From Aplectana chamaeleonis (lineage: Eukaryota; Nematoda; Chromadorea; Rhabditida; Cosmocercidae), in assembly GCA_029168955.1 (NCBI GenBank), contig JAPDOI010000889.1:1-64000 (forward strand): 64,000 bases of DNA, read 5' to 3'. Below are positions 44,195-54,589 of this stretch, in pieces. Under the pieces are notes generated by a model. It did no database searches, was not told where the DNA came from, and saw only the letters and a program-made list of their open reading frames with translations. Positions within the stretch are counted from its first letter, which is position 1, and every line of letters begins with the position of its first letter. Made by a program: the position numbers and the translations under genes.

Positions 44195-44391
44195 ATGCTT
44201 AAATTATTCGAATATTCGAATTTCGAATATTCGTTCTTTCGAAATAGAAAATGAACGAATTTGTTCGAAATTCGTTCGTTCGAAATAAAAAATGAACGAA
44301 TTTCTTCGAAATTCGTTCGTTCGAAATAAAAAATGAACGAATTTATTCGAAAATCGTTCGTTCGGTCTCTTTTTGAAAAGTCCTCACTCTA
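44195..44391. repeat. AT-rich GAACGAA minisatellite (right subterminal)
   Basis: About three 41-bp units (TTCGTTCGTTCGAAATAAAA then AATGAACGAATTTCTTCGAAA), directly inside the right hAT-like end. Confidence 0.9.
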
Positions 44392-44399
44392 ATAATCAC

Positions 44400-46297
44400 T
44401 GGTTGAAGTAATTGATCAGATTTGGAAGATATTACAAAACGGCTGGCTTCCATAGAGGAAACTGCATGATCTGTATCGTTTGAAAGGGAGCTGCAATGCA
44501 GCTGCCTTATATAAACACGGAGTTGCTGCTTTTGAAAAATAAACAGTTGTGGAAATGGAGGAAGAACTAATTTGATCCCATGATAACGGTATCCCAGCTA
44601 GGCCGCGGTTCCCTGAATGAGGGGCAAATGATGCTTCTCTATTCGGCTCTCGTGAAACTATCTAGAGCTTACCTTACAGTTGCCGTGGGTTTTATAAAAC
44701 CATGTGCTGATAGTTGTAGGTAATGAGCACAACATTGATAATCCGTTTTCCGAATCCCCTAAATGTCTCAGAGATTCACAGGAGATTTCTAAAAGTGGTC
44801 ATTTTCATAGCTTTGAGTAGATAAAAGGAGTACGCGGAAGGCAATTTTCAGGATGTTCAAAAAAATCGTCTCGGATTGGGCTGAAAACTTGTTTCTAAGG
44901 GTTCTTTTGGGTGGTCATTACCTGTTCTATCATTTTTTCGCGTCCATCTCGGAATGCCTTGAGCCTCATGTGGTTACCTGTTTCGAAGCCACAGGGGAAA
45001 GTTTCCATAAACTATGCGAGAGTATAATTCTACCAATCCATGAAAGCAAAATTACCATCGACCGTAGAAAAATTGATCGACTAAAGTTGAACATTTCGTT
45101 TTCCCCGATGGATTCTATTATACGGAGTTGAAGAAATCTAGTCTGGCATCAGTTATGGCAATTTCCCCCTGTTATGATTTCTGATTGGAAAGTTCGATTT
45201 TGTTCAAGGACAAGGAACGTAGAAAACATAGCATAACCAGCAGGGATGTGCGTAATAGAAATTTTGCAATTCGTTAGTCGTTAGTCGTTCAACCGGCCAA
45301 AACCCTCGTTAGTCGTTAGTCGTTAATCGTTAGTCGTTAAAAATCTAGGCTTTGCAGATAAGCTGAGTTTAGGCAGAAAAACTCTTATGAGTAAAAAAAG
45401 AAGGTAAGGCATGAAGAGATGTGTGATTTCCAAAACATTCATGACCATTAAACACACAAAACATTCTCGGTAGAGAACTTAGATTGAGCTGTAAACCAAT
45501 TAAAAATATGAATGAAAACCCAATTCTTGAGGGCGTGTGTTTATCAATTTTTGTCTTTTTTTTTCGGCGAGAAAAGAATATGGGAAAACGAAGAAACCTT
45601 GAGCTCTTCGTTTTCTTCAAAAAAAATTGCCGTTTTGCGCTATACGAAGTTATATAAAATTAAGACCATGGTGACAACACGGAGAACTGCACCGACTTTG
45701 CACTAATTGTTCTTTGCTCATCGTCGCGAGCAGAGCGCGCGCGTGGTTTAGAGTTTTTTTCCATAATGGGGAAAGGTCGAAAGAAATTAGCACCCAAATA
45801 AAAATTTCACCCACTGAGGTGTTCCAGCACCACATTATAGAAATCCCATATCTCGAAGCATTAAGTACTTAGTACTAACATTAGATTTTCGAGGTGTAAA
45901 AGCAATAAGTACCCCCAGATCGCTATTGCTTAACGTAGTCCTCGTATCACCTCTGATAGTGCCCTCTGTAAAAATCTCAGTTGGAGTCGATAGTTGGAGT
46001 CGATGATCTCAGTTGGTTTAATTACCCAAGTTTGAGGTATATGGTAAATTCGTATTGCTGGTGTAGTTTGTGGTAGCTGGTATTGTTGCTGTGTTCTATG
46101 TTGGTTACGTTATTACATCGTCTGTGCTAACTGGTATTCTTGGTGTGGTCTACGTGGTTACGTTATTGGATCCAATCCCGATCTGGACACCGACATCACT
46201 TCAACAGGCGAGCACTCTTGTGGCCGAGTGTGAAATTTTTCTTTTTATTCTTCTGTGCCACCGCATCAGGTCTATTTTTTTAATTGGTTGTAACCCG
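44400..46297. other. No gene recognised; CGTTAGT microsatellite
   Basis: Unassigned. 45,276-45,345 holds a 7-bp microsatellite (CGTTAGT, about eight imperfect copies). A TATATAAA at about 44,507 and a 92-codon frame at 44,853-45,131 preceded by ATTTTCAG are noted, but I cannot support a gene. Confidence 0.45.
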
Positions 46298-46928
46298 ATG
46301 ACGAGCGAAACTCCGGTCTGCCCTCCGACACTTCAGGGCAGCAAGATCCGCAAAAGCCTAATGGGAGAGATGTCGCCGGAAATGGACGTTGGTAAAGCCG
46401 CGAAGGCGCTGGTGGACGACGAATCGCTCCCGATTCATATGCGGACGATTATCGCTTATCTCCTGAATGAAAGGAGTCAGGTTGAATCGTTATGTAAGAG
46501 AAATTGTGAGTTAGCCGAGATGGTCCTAATGCAGAGCTAAGCCAGGTGAATGATAGATTGAATGCCCTTTGTAGTCAGGATGTTCCGGATAGTATCAGTG
46601 ATGTTCCTTGTGCTAGTTCTGTTCCTGATTCAGTTGTGCCGTCATCTCCTTCTGTAGGTTTAAAGAAGTCGAATGACTTCAGAGAGATTGAGCGTAGTCG
46701 CTCAGTCGTGAATAATAGGAGTTCCAGAGAATCGTAGCAAGTGCCCGAGTGACAGAGCTATTAATGATCATTTATGTGTTTTCGATATATTAAACTTTTT
46801 GTCCATTGATTGCTTGTCTGCATCGATACATCGCATGGGCCGCGATGACTCTTCTCATAATAGGTTCCTCAAAGTGATCTTCCCTGCATCGAGCTTTGCC
46901 AGGACAGTGCTGAGGCGCGCTCCTCAGC
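46298..46928 (+). pseudogene. Non-LTR retrotransposon ORF1 remnant
   Basis: Read across three frames: MTSETPVCPP..., an acidic helical stretch (LVDDESLPIHMRTIIAYLLNE), a coiled-coil-like region (CKRNCELAEMV... then LSQVNDRLNALC), a Ser/Pro linker, and a block CVFDILNFLSIDCLSASIHR followed by MGRDDSSHNRFLKVIFPASS and RRAP. The last block has the shape of the nucleic-acid-binding core of nematode LINE ORF1 proteins (a YRMG...RLLKVVFPAS pattern); this is recall, not a search. Frameshifts lie near 46,515 and 46,735. It is cut at 46,929 by a TTAA MITE. No RT follows. Confidence 0.5.
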
Positions 46929-46932
46929 TTAA

Positions 46933-47200
46933 AGGCAGGGTCCACGATAAATTTCGTCCTCGGTTTTTGGCCGGAAACCGAAAGTTCAGAGCCTCATAAA
47001 AGCACTGGGGTCGAAAGAACAAACGAAAACGAGCCAGAAAGAGCTCCATACGGCTCCGAAGTCCGCTCGCGCTAGCCCTTCCGCTCGCGGTCGAGTTTCT
47101 CGACGTGAACGAAGGAACACTCGAAATCGCGAAATGAGCGATGGTTTTATATCAAAAGCCCCGTTCTCCCCTTCATTCTCAACTTCTCTCTTCACTCTCT
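46933..47200. mobile_element. TTAA MITE, truncated copy
   Basis: TTAA (46,929-46,932) is followed by AGGCAGGGTCCACGATAAA and then shared internal blocks (GAAATGAGCGATGGTTTTAT, CATTCTCAACTTCTCTCTTC). Homology stops at about 47,200 where Penelope-like sequence begins. Confidence 0.75.
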
Positions 47201-47201
47201 A

Positions 47202-47578
47202 CACTGCGAGCGGAGCCGCTTTTGTCTCGTAACAGCGGAGGAAAGAAGTGCTGCCCGTAGCTCGTTTGTGGCGTGACGGACAGCGTTGTCTCGATAGGAA
47301 TCAAAGCGAGTTAGCATGTTGGTAATGAAGCTGGGGGTGAGGTGGTTCGTTGCGCAATTTTGGAGAAAACGTATGGACTCATCGAGGTAGAGAGAATGTT
47401 GATGGTATCCTACGTAATCTAGCATGACTTTGAAAGTAATTCTACTTAGTTGGTAGTGCCGTTGTAGAAACTTCAGATCATTAAGTATCAGTCGGTCCCT
47501 GAGATTCATTTGTGTTGATTGATATAGCGGATGTTGAAGCTCGATAGCAGAGGGTAATGATAAGCCCTTTACTTGCAA
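47202..47578 (-). pseudogene. Penelope-like ORF, N-terminal fragment
   Basis: Encodes LQRHYQLSRITFKVMLDYVG, LYLDESIRFLQNCATNHL and TRFDSYRDNAVRH. These are nearly identical to residues 21-110 of the plus-strand copy at 50.3 kb. The frame extends upstream into the sequence just 3' of the ribozyme core, suggesting where translation begins in an intact element. It is cut after about 128 codons. Confidence 0.85.
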
Positions 47579-47580
47579 CG

Positions 47581-47605
47581 TTTCGGGTCTTAGACCCTTC
47601 GTCAG
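47581..47605 (-). ncRNA. Hammerhead ribozyme core
   Basis: On the minus strand: CTGACGA, a stem GGGTC-TAA-GACCC, then GAAAC. This is the conserved CUGANGA / stem II / GAAA core. It is identical to the plus-strand copy at 53,106. Confidence 0.7.
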
Positions 47606-47809
47606 GCGCTATAAATATTTACAATACCGTACATGATATCAACTGAACACATAGGAAGAATAATGATAGGGAATGAGTGCTGACCGGGTCTTAAACCAAA
47701 CGCGGTGGGTCTTCTTCAGGGATAGGACTCGGATAGACCAACTCGCAGCCAACGCACACGACAAATGACAACTGATTGCCCAGATGTCACTAGATCAGCT
47801 ATCATCTCC

Positions 47810-48403
47810 TTAATCGCTATGTGATGTCAACAATCGTAATGCCTCTTTCATCTCCTCTCTGACGTTCATCGGCGGTGACCACTTCTTTATCTCTAACGCC
47901 TCCCTTATTTTCCTTTCAGCTGTGTTCGGAATAGTGCGGTGTAAAAGGGTCACAGTCATACTCGGTACAGCTTCATACGCGTGGCGGAGTGTTCTGTGCC
48001 TGGAGAAAGCACTGTTTGGGTAAGAGTTGGGAGAACGTAGTGCCCTCATGTGCTCGTCCAGGCGATAGCGTAGGGGTCTTCCGGTTTCGCCAATATAGTA
48101 TTCTCCACAGGTCTGGCACAGCACCTTATAAACTACATCACGAATCTGACAAATCTTTTCATCTCCACTGCAGTACGTGCAAGTTCTTCTTCCACACCGC
48201 TCTTCATACGGCCTTGAGGACGTTAAAAGGTGACGCAACGTGGGTGGGGGACGAAATAGGAGACGCAGTGGAAGCGCCGATTTGCGGACGGCAGTATTCA
48301 CTTCTTTCGCGAATTGTTCGTTAAAGGCATCGTGCGCGATCAAAACCACTAACCTTTTTTTGCGCTCAGTGGCTTTCTCGAACCCTCCTGAGAGGATCTT
48401 CAA
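47810..48403 (-). pseudogene. Penelope-like GIY-YIG endonuclease domain
   Basis: 197 codons, truncated at the 5' side, ending with TAG/TAA-type stop at 47,810. The region KATERKKRLVVLIAHDAFNE precedes RRTCTYCSGDEKICQ, a Cys-rich finger, then VLCQTCGEYYIGETGRPLRY, the GIY-YIG active-site strand with the conserved Arg (RYRLDEHM). It would nick target DNA for retrotransposition. It lacks the RT and retains the segment deleted in the plus-strand copy. Confidence 0.9.
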
Positions 48404-48410
48404 GGTTTGG

Positions 48411-49599
48411 TGGGACGAAATTGCCCCTTTCGAAAGTTATAGCAGGCTAAATTTCACCATCTCCACCAAATTTCACCAACAATCTCCCACTTTGAACAGA
48501 ACGTCATGCGATTTTGCGCTAAACGCAGAGCATCAGTCGTTTGGTGGCGCGTTGTAGGATGGAATTGGTAGTGGAGGACGACGCATTTTCGAAACACCAG
48601 CTGCGGAAGGAAACCAAGCGAGGCATCGAGGTAAGTGCTTTTGTAAGTTAATGCGAGTCGCTGAGGTTCTTGTTGTTTACCTCGTTAAGTTATCCAGAAG
48701 TAGTTTCACATTTTGCATGGGTTTAATTGCTACAATTTGTGCTTTTTCCTGTAAAAAAAAAATTGCTGGTTTAGAACACGATGAAATCATCTACTTTTGT
48801 TTTTATTCGTCATTGAATTAATGAACTGTAATCGATCATTTTTATCGCTGACAAACGTTGCGTAAATTTTTGAAATCGGTGCCCCCCCACCATCATTTTT
48901 TTTCAAAATTTCTGGATCCCCACTCCGAAGCACGATTTCATGGCATTTTATATTTCATTATTGAGACTGTCAGACGCCGGAATCTCGTTCAGCAATCGGG
49001 GTCAAGCGTCTAAAACCTGAAAAAAATGCTACGATCCTTACTTACCCTAGGTGGTCAAAAATATCGAGATTTTTTGAAACACCTCTACCAAACCTATTTT
49101 ATGATTACTATGCTTGTCACTCATTGTATCAATTCTCCTGCGCTTTAGCTTTCCGAAAATCAAATGAGCGATTTGTATCGAATAGGCTTTTCTCCATCCC
49201 AAAAGCTATTGGAGCGTTTTTATCCGTAGTCCGAGCGCAGTTGTTCCTCTCGCAAAATAATGTTACTATGGAACGGATTGATAAGTCAAATAGTTCTTGC
49301 TCTGTCTGGATCGAAAAAAAATCCGTTCATCATGTCTGGTTTGCCTCAACAGGCACCGTGGTGATGATTGTGTCAGACATATCGATCGAGCAGGCGTGCC
49401 ACGAATCTATGCCTTTCTTCTCAACCACAGTTTTATCCTGTCATGAGCCACCAAAAAAGACCGCAACGAAATTACGACCCCCCCCCCTCAATGACCTAAT
49501 CTTTCCCAAAATTCCACCAACCCCCCCACATAAGAATAAAAAAACACAGGGAAAGAATCGAAAAGGAAGGATAAAATATCAAATTAATAAAGTTACTCA
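48411..49599. other. No certain gene; possible first exon
   Basis: 48,559-48,630 reads ATG with 24 codons (MELVVEDDAFSKHQLRKETK...) up to a consensus donor GAGGTAAGT. I cannot find a matching downstream exon. The rest, including a 174-codon plus frame at 49,124-49,648, has no recognisable motif. Confidence 0.3.
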
Positions 49600-49850
49600 C
49601 AGGCATTTATGCGGGAAGAGTGGCACCAGCTCGTTGCAGCAGCTCTGAAAAAAAGGTTAGGAGACACCAATAAGAGAAATATGATACAGATGAAAAATGA
49701 AAACAAAGTCGAAATGAAAGGAGGATTACTCACCTGATCGGCTTCGCTGGCGAATTGTTCCCAACGCTCCACCAGAGGACGAATAGTAAAACTTCTCCTT
49801 GCGCATGCCGCGCAACTGTCCCAATTCAATGCCGGCGCGAATTTCAAATG
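49599..49850 (-). CDS. Possible host-gene exons (fragment)
   Basis: On the minus strand, an open stretch ending WEQFASEADQ is followed by a consensus donor CAG/GTGAGT at about 49,733. An 86-88 bp intron ends TTTTTTTCAG at about 49,647. A short exon then reads in phase as SCCNELVPLFPHKCL, with TGA or another GTGAGT donor at about 49,600. Intron size and both splice signals are good for a nematode. The 5' side is interrupted at about 49,850 by Penelope-like sequence. I do not recognise the protein; a chance arrangement is possible. Confidence 0.25.
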
Positions 49851-49959
49851 TCAATTCCGGCTTTCTAAAAAAGGGTTTTTCTCTGAAACTTGGAGTTTTT
49901 GAGTGGTTCTTTCGCGATCATTAGGCACTCTAGGGGTGTACCAATGCGAAAATGAAAAA

Positions 49960-50322
49960 AATGATATGCGGTTTTCAGCGCGTACGATGCCTTTAACGAG
50001 TGGGAGAACGAGGGTTGTGTTCGAGAGGGAGTGCCGGTACGGTTTCCATGAATGATAACTGGTGTTCGTGTAACCGTTATCGTGTGAAATCTCCTTTTTT
50101 TTTGTCTCCATCGTTGCCAATCCGTTGGTTGTTAGCTTTCCCGCCGTCTGTATGAAATTGCGAATAACACTGTTCTTCATAAATATCGGGTGACAACTGC
50201 GCGAGTGTATCAAGATGTTCTTCGACGCCGGTTTTGTGTACCATATACTTCGGACTTGATGGTTGGATATCTTAATTTTTGCGTTCAAGAACGGAAGGTA
50301 TCCATCGGGTGCTGGTGCCTCC
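49960..50322 (-). pseudogene. Penelope-like RT C-terminal fragment, inverted
   Basis: Encodes LNAKIKISNHQVRSIWYTKP through HSWKPYRHSLSNTTLVLPLV and VKGIVRAENR, matching codons near the RT end of the plus-strand copy. It is joined head-to-head to that copy at 50,322/50,323. It preserves sequence beyond LPLV that the plus copy has lost. Where element sequence ends on the left is unclear (49.85-49.96 kb). Confidence 0.85.
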
Positions 50323-52410
50323 CTACAACGGCACTACCAACTAAGTAGAATTACTTTCAAAGTCATGCTAGATTACGTAGGATACCATCAACATGCTCTC
50401 TACCTCGATGAGTCCATACGTTTTCTCCAAAATTGCGCAACGAACCACCTCACCCCCAGCTTCATTACCAACATGCTAACTCGCTTTGATTCCTATCGAG
50501 ACAACGCTGTCCGTCACTCCACAAACGAGCTACAAGCAGCACTTCTTTCCTCCGCTGTTACGAGACAAAAGCGGCTCTGCTCGCAGTGTATACGGAACAT
50601 TGTTTCACTCAAAACTACACTACAAAGGAGTTTGTCGAATGAATGTTGGAGATCATTGCTACAGTGTCATGGGCGAGTGTGTGATGAATTGAGAACAGCT
50701 ACAAGAGAAAGACTCAGAAGAAAATTAGAGGGTTTACAAAGTCACAATCAATCAACACCACCTTTCATTATCCCTAATGCGATTCCTCGAAAACGTTGCA
50801 CCATTATTGAAGAATGTGTTGCTGATATTGAAATAGAGGCCGTACTGAATCTCGGCCCCAGTTTTGCCCCTCGACCACGCTTGAACGATAATTTGAAGAC
50901 GGAGGTGAGAGCCGCTCTACAGAAGTATGCGTATACTCAAAGATGGAAAGAACAAATTGGAGCGACCGTATCCACCCTGGAAGAACATCTGCTAGGAAGA
51001 ATGCCATTTCCACGGAAGCAGGCGCACGCCCCCACAAACATTCCTAGATGGACAACAAGACTGACCACACTAGAGTCTGACCTACTTCGAATAATCGAAA
51101 ATCATCGTCGAAGAAGTAACCAGGACAATATGACTATCATGGAACGAGCTGGACTGCGTAAGGCACTTCAACTAAAATCAACTATACGATTCTCCATTGG
51201 TGACAAATGTGGAGGGTTCGTTGTCATGTCAAGAGAAAAAGATATTGCGCTCTGCCGAGAATCACTTTCTGACCCAGAGACTTACACAAGTTCTAGTGCT
51301 AACGAGTACAACAGTAACTTGAAGAACTTAAACAACATTATCAAGCAAACACTGGATAAGAAAGTGGACAGCAACATTGTGAAAAGGCTCATTCCTGCAC
51401 ATCCAATCATTCCGACCTACTACCAGTTGGTAAAAACGCATAAACTTCCGACCACTAATGAAGGAGAGCTGCGGACAAATGCTGGAATCAAAACTCGACC
51501 CATCGTTTCCTCGTGCAGTTGGCCGACAGATGCGATCAGCTGGTTTCTGCAACAGATCCTGTCACCCCTCCTACGTTCCGTTCCTGCTCACCTTGTGAAC
51601 ATGGATCATTTTCTGGGAAATCTGAAAAACAGCGATTTGACTGCTCCCGACACCGTATACCAAAGCTTCGACGTGACTTCTTTGTACACCAATGTAGACA
51701 CCAGAGCGGCAGTAACGGCCTGCATGAACCTTCTGTGTCAACACCAGCATCAGGTCCACCTGTTCGGAATTCGACCAGAAAGCATCGAAGTCTTACTATC
51801 TGTTGTTGTTGACTTTAATTTCTTCCGCTTCAACAATACTATCTACAGACAGCGGCGTGGTTTGGCAATGGGTAATCGGCTCGCACCACTGCTGGCAATA
51901 GTTTTCATGGATAGTTTTGAAAGAAGTGCGTTAACAACGGATGTTACATTCTTTGGTCGCTACATTGACGACATATTCATAGTAGCAAACTCACATGGAA
52001 CGTTACGACAAGTACTGTTAGATCTCAATTCGTGCTACCCCTCGATCAATTTAACAGCGGAGGCACCAGCACCCGTTGGATACCTTCCGTTCTTGAACGC
52101 AAAAATTAAGATATCCAACCATCAAGTCCGGAGTATATGGTACACAAAACCGGCGTCGAAGAACATCTTGATACACTCGCGCAGTTGTCACCCGATATTT
52201 ATGAAGAACAGTGTTATTCGCAATTTCATACAGACGGCGGGAAAGCTAACATCCAACGGATTGGCAACGATGGAGACAAAAGTGAAGGAGATTTTACACG
52301 ATAACGTTCACACGGACACCAGTTATCATTCATGGAAACCGTACCGGCACTTCCTCTCGAACACAACCCTCGTTCTCCCATTCGTTAACGAACAATCGCG
52401 AAAGAATTGA
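50323..52410 (+). pseudogene. Penelope-like reverse transcriptase
   Basis: About 695 codons. The helical N-terminal domain (50,323-51,000) is followed by VKTHKLP and GIKTRPIVSS (RT motifs 1-2, about 51,430-51,515). Motif A is YQSFDVTSLYTNV (about 51,660), motif B RRGLAMGNRLAP (about 51,855), and the catalytic motif C RYIDDIFIV (about 51,958-51,985). Then comes GYLPFLNAKI. These are the signatures of Penelope-like RTs, related to telomerase RT. The frame stops at 52,408, just past a deletion: LVLPFV is fused to NEQSRKN. Compared with the other copies at least about 35 residues between RT and endonuclease are gone and the frame is shifted. Confidence 0.92.
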
Positions 52411-52898
52411 ATACTGCCGTCCGCAAATCGGCGCTTCCACTGCGTCTCATATTTCGTCCCCCACCCACGTTGCGTCACCTTTTAACGTCCTCAAGGCCGT
52501 ATGAAGAGCGGTGTGGAAGAAGAACTTGCACGTACTGCAGTGGAGATGAAAAGATTTGTCAGATTCGTGTTGTAGTTTATAAGGTGCTGTGCCAGACCTG
52601 TGGAGAATACTATATTGGCGAAACCGGAAGACCCCTACGCTATCGCCTGGACGAGCACATGAGGGCACTACGTTCTCCCAACTCTTACCCAAACAGTGCT
52701 TTCTCCAGGCACAGAACACTCCGCCACGCGTATGAAGCTGTACCAAGTATGACTGTGACCCTTTTACACCGCAATATTCCGAACACAGCTGAAAGGAAAA
52801 TAAGGGAGGCGTTAGAGATAAAGAAGTGGTCACCGCCGATCAACGTCAGAGAGGAGATGAAAGAGGCATTACGATTGTTGACATCACATAGCGATTAA
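52407..52898 (+). pseudogene. Penelope-like GIY-YIG endonuclease domain
   Basis: 163 codons in a frame offset from the RT: NTAVRKSALPLRLIF, the Cys finger RRTCTYCSGDEK, and CQTCGEYYIGETGRPLRYRL. The C-terminal helices KIREALEIKKWSPPINVREE follow, with natural stop TAA 52,896. Nearly identical to the minus-strand copy at 47,810-48,403. Catalytic Tyr, Arg and downstream Glu are present; it is non-functional here only because it is disconnected from RT. Confidence 0.92.
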
Positions 52899-53105
52899 GG
52901 AGATGATAGCTGATCTAGTGACATCTGGGCAATCAGTTGTCATTTGTCGTGTGCGTTGGCTGCGAGTTGGTCTATCCGAGTCCTATCCCTGAAGAAGACC
53001 CACCGCGTTTGGTTTAAGACCCGGTCAGCACTCATTCCCTATCATTATTCTTCCTATGTGTTCATATGTTGATATCATGTACGGTATTGTAAATATTTAT
53101 AGCGC

Positions 53106-53130
53106 CTGACGAAGGGTCTAAGACCCGAAA
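53106..53130 (+). ncRNA. Hammerhead ribozyme core in Penelope pseudo-LTR
   Basis: CTGACGA (53,106-53,112), stem II GGGTC/GACCC with TAA loop (53,114-53,126), GAAA (53,127-53,130), followed by C and a possible very short stem III with GTA as cleavage triplet. Hammerhead motifs with minimal stem III are known from Penelope-like elements. Stem I pairing in this copy is weak, so self-cleavage may need a dimer. Confidence 0.7.
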
Positions 53131-53189
53131 CGTTGCAAGTAAAGGGCTTATCATTACCCTCTGCTATCGAGCTTCAACATCCACTATAT

Positions 53190-53959
53190 TAAGTATTATG
53201 TTAAAATGTTGTTATTGTTCAATGTATACTATGAAGTCTTTAAATTATGTTGCCTTCTCGTGCTGAAATAAATTGTGTTGTGCTTTGCGTTCGTTTTTAC
53301 CATACAAGGTGCATTCAAGACCCTATAGGGATAGTTTATATTGTTGACCTTGGATAGGGATTGAACATGAGCAAGAGAAAAGATAATGGTGCATCTTGCA
53401 TGTCTAGACCTTGTCTAGACGCGCACTGTTGATATACGGCTCGAGATCGATCTATTACTGTCCAGGTCGAGTCAGCTAAGGAAGGTACTAAAAAAAGCGG
53501 CTCTTTCTATGCTTCTTTGACGCGCGCAACATAGACAAATCACGTAAGCGACGCAATGTCTGCCTTGCCGTATTCCAGAAAACAGGATCCCTTGAGTGTT
53601 TCAATTTTTTTCCCAGCTATTTCTTTTTTTTCGCTAATTTTATGATTCTGTTGCATTATTTTTGCTGTGAATTTTAGCACTACTCGCTTATGAAGAAAAT
53701 ACTCGTTTTTCGTAGCAGCTAGTGTTGCAGAAAATGGACAACAACTCTGAGGACGCGGTACGATACGAAAAAGCTATTACACGAAGTTTCTCAAAGTGTA
53801 CTGCATCATTTACCAATACCAATAACATTTCTACCAAAGATAATGCGAAAGAATCATGAAAAATGTACAAAGAAGAAATGGGTTGGTGACAAAAAATAAA
53901 CGAATACTGTTTTCTAGATTACGCTAAGGCAGATGCTGCGTCGCGTACGTTATTTTTCT
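53190..53959. other. No gene recognised
   Basis: Unassigned AT-rich flank of the Penelope-like copy, with AATAAA at about 53,267. Nothing else supported. Confidence 0.5.
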
Positions 53960-54137
53960 TCCTTCCCAAACAATCGCTCCCTTCCACACTCTCCAGATCA
54001 AGAGAGCCAATGAAGAGTTCAATCGAACAAGCGTTTCCTCCGCGCCAGAGATGCGGAGGGAGCGCTTGTTTGGTTGAACTATTCATTGGCTCCCTTGATC
54101 TGGAGAGTAGAAAGGGGCGATTCTCTGGGCAAGGAAG
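53960..54137. repeat. Foldback element
   Basis: Imperfect inverted arms of about 75-85 bp. CTCTCCAGATCAAG...GAGCCAATGAA at 53,990 pairs with TTCATTGGCTC...CTTGATCTGGAGAG ending about 54,106. The loop is closed by CCTCCGC/GCGGAGG. Confidence 0.88.
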
Positions 54138-54336
54138 GATTCGTGGGGGCGATTATGGGGCGAAACTAACATAGCATAAGGATGGCGAGAGGGACGGAGC
54201 GTTAATCGCCCCTCTCAATCCATACTGTGCTCCACAAAAGAACACAATCGCCCCACAAAATACACTTGGAGCGCACTTGTTGTTGGGCTCCAAGTCTCTA
54301 TGTGGTGGGCTACACGCGAACTTTTGCCAGATAAAT

Positions 54337-54466
54337 TACGGTAGAATCTGGCACTTTGCCAGATTTCGTCATCTATCAGCGCCAACCGTCGCCTCTCTGC
54401 TCACGAGAATATCAGCTGTGGCGTCGATCGATGACGAAATCTGGCAAAGTGCCAGAATCTACCGTA
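54337..54466. repeat. Foldback element with perfect 37-bp arms
   Basis: 54,337-54,373 (TACGGTAGAATCTGGCACTT...) and 54,430-54,466 are exact reverse complements with a 56-bp loop. Each arm contains a smaller palindrome ATCTGGCA/TGCCAGAT. Confidence 0.92.
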
Positions 54467-54589
54467 GTTTTAGTGCGAGTCCGCAACCGAACCATGTCCT
54501 TTTAACATTGTGGTCAACTGTATACTACATGTATATTAATTCAGGCCTTTTATATTACATGTAACGTGTTTTTATTTTTCTGAGTTGAG

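Larger units (their letters stand above)
16683..44391. mobile_element. Composite hAT-like element, 27.7 kb with nested insertions
   Basis: The ends are TAGAGTGGGGA (16,683) and TCCTCACTCTA (ending 44,391), inverted with one mismatch. Both are flanked by the perfect 8-bp direct repeat ATAATCAC (16,675-16,682 and 44,392-44,399). The duplication fits the hAT target pattern nTnnnnAn. Both ends carry AT-rich TCGAA/GAACGAA subterminal minisatellites, and diverged inverted arms are visible further in (17.35-17.9 kb versus 42.08-42.6 kb). Subtracting the nested Pao (17.5 kb) and hAT foldback (2.1 kb) leaves about 8 kb. No transposase is recognisable, so it is non-autonomous or decayed. Confidence 0.7.
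47202..48410 (-). mobile_element. Penelope-like element, partial tandem copies
   Basis: Reading on the minus strand from 48,410: a GIY-YIG endonuclease end, a spacer, a hammerhead-type core (47,605-47,581), then the N-terminal coding start of a second copy, truncated at 47,202. Partial head-to-tail copies sharing a pseudo-LTR are typical of Penelope-like elements. The leftmost edge abuts the truncated MITE, so it may have inserted there. Confidence 0.85.
50323..53189 (+). mobile_element. Penelope-like element, main copy
   Basis: Starts abruptly at LQRHYQ (5' truncated), runs through RT and GIY-YIG endonuclease to the hammerhead-type core at 53,106, and shares sequence with the 47.5-kb copy until about 53,189. 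An internal deletion joins RT to endonuclease out of frame. A nematode Penelope-like lineage is likely; clade not assigned. Confidence 0.92.

Noticed and set aside
44853..45131. A 92-codon frame preceded by ATTTTCAG
   Set aside because: No recognisable motif and no upstream exon that I can support.
49124..49648. A 174-codon plus-strand frame
   Set aside because: No motif, Pro/Lys-rich low-complexity end, and it overlaps better splice signals on the other strand.
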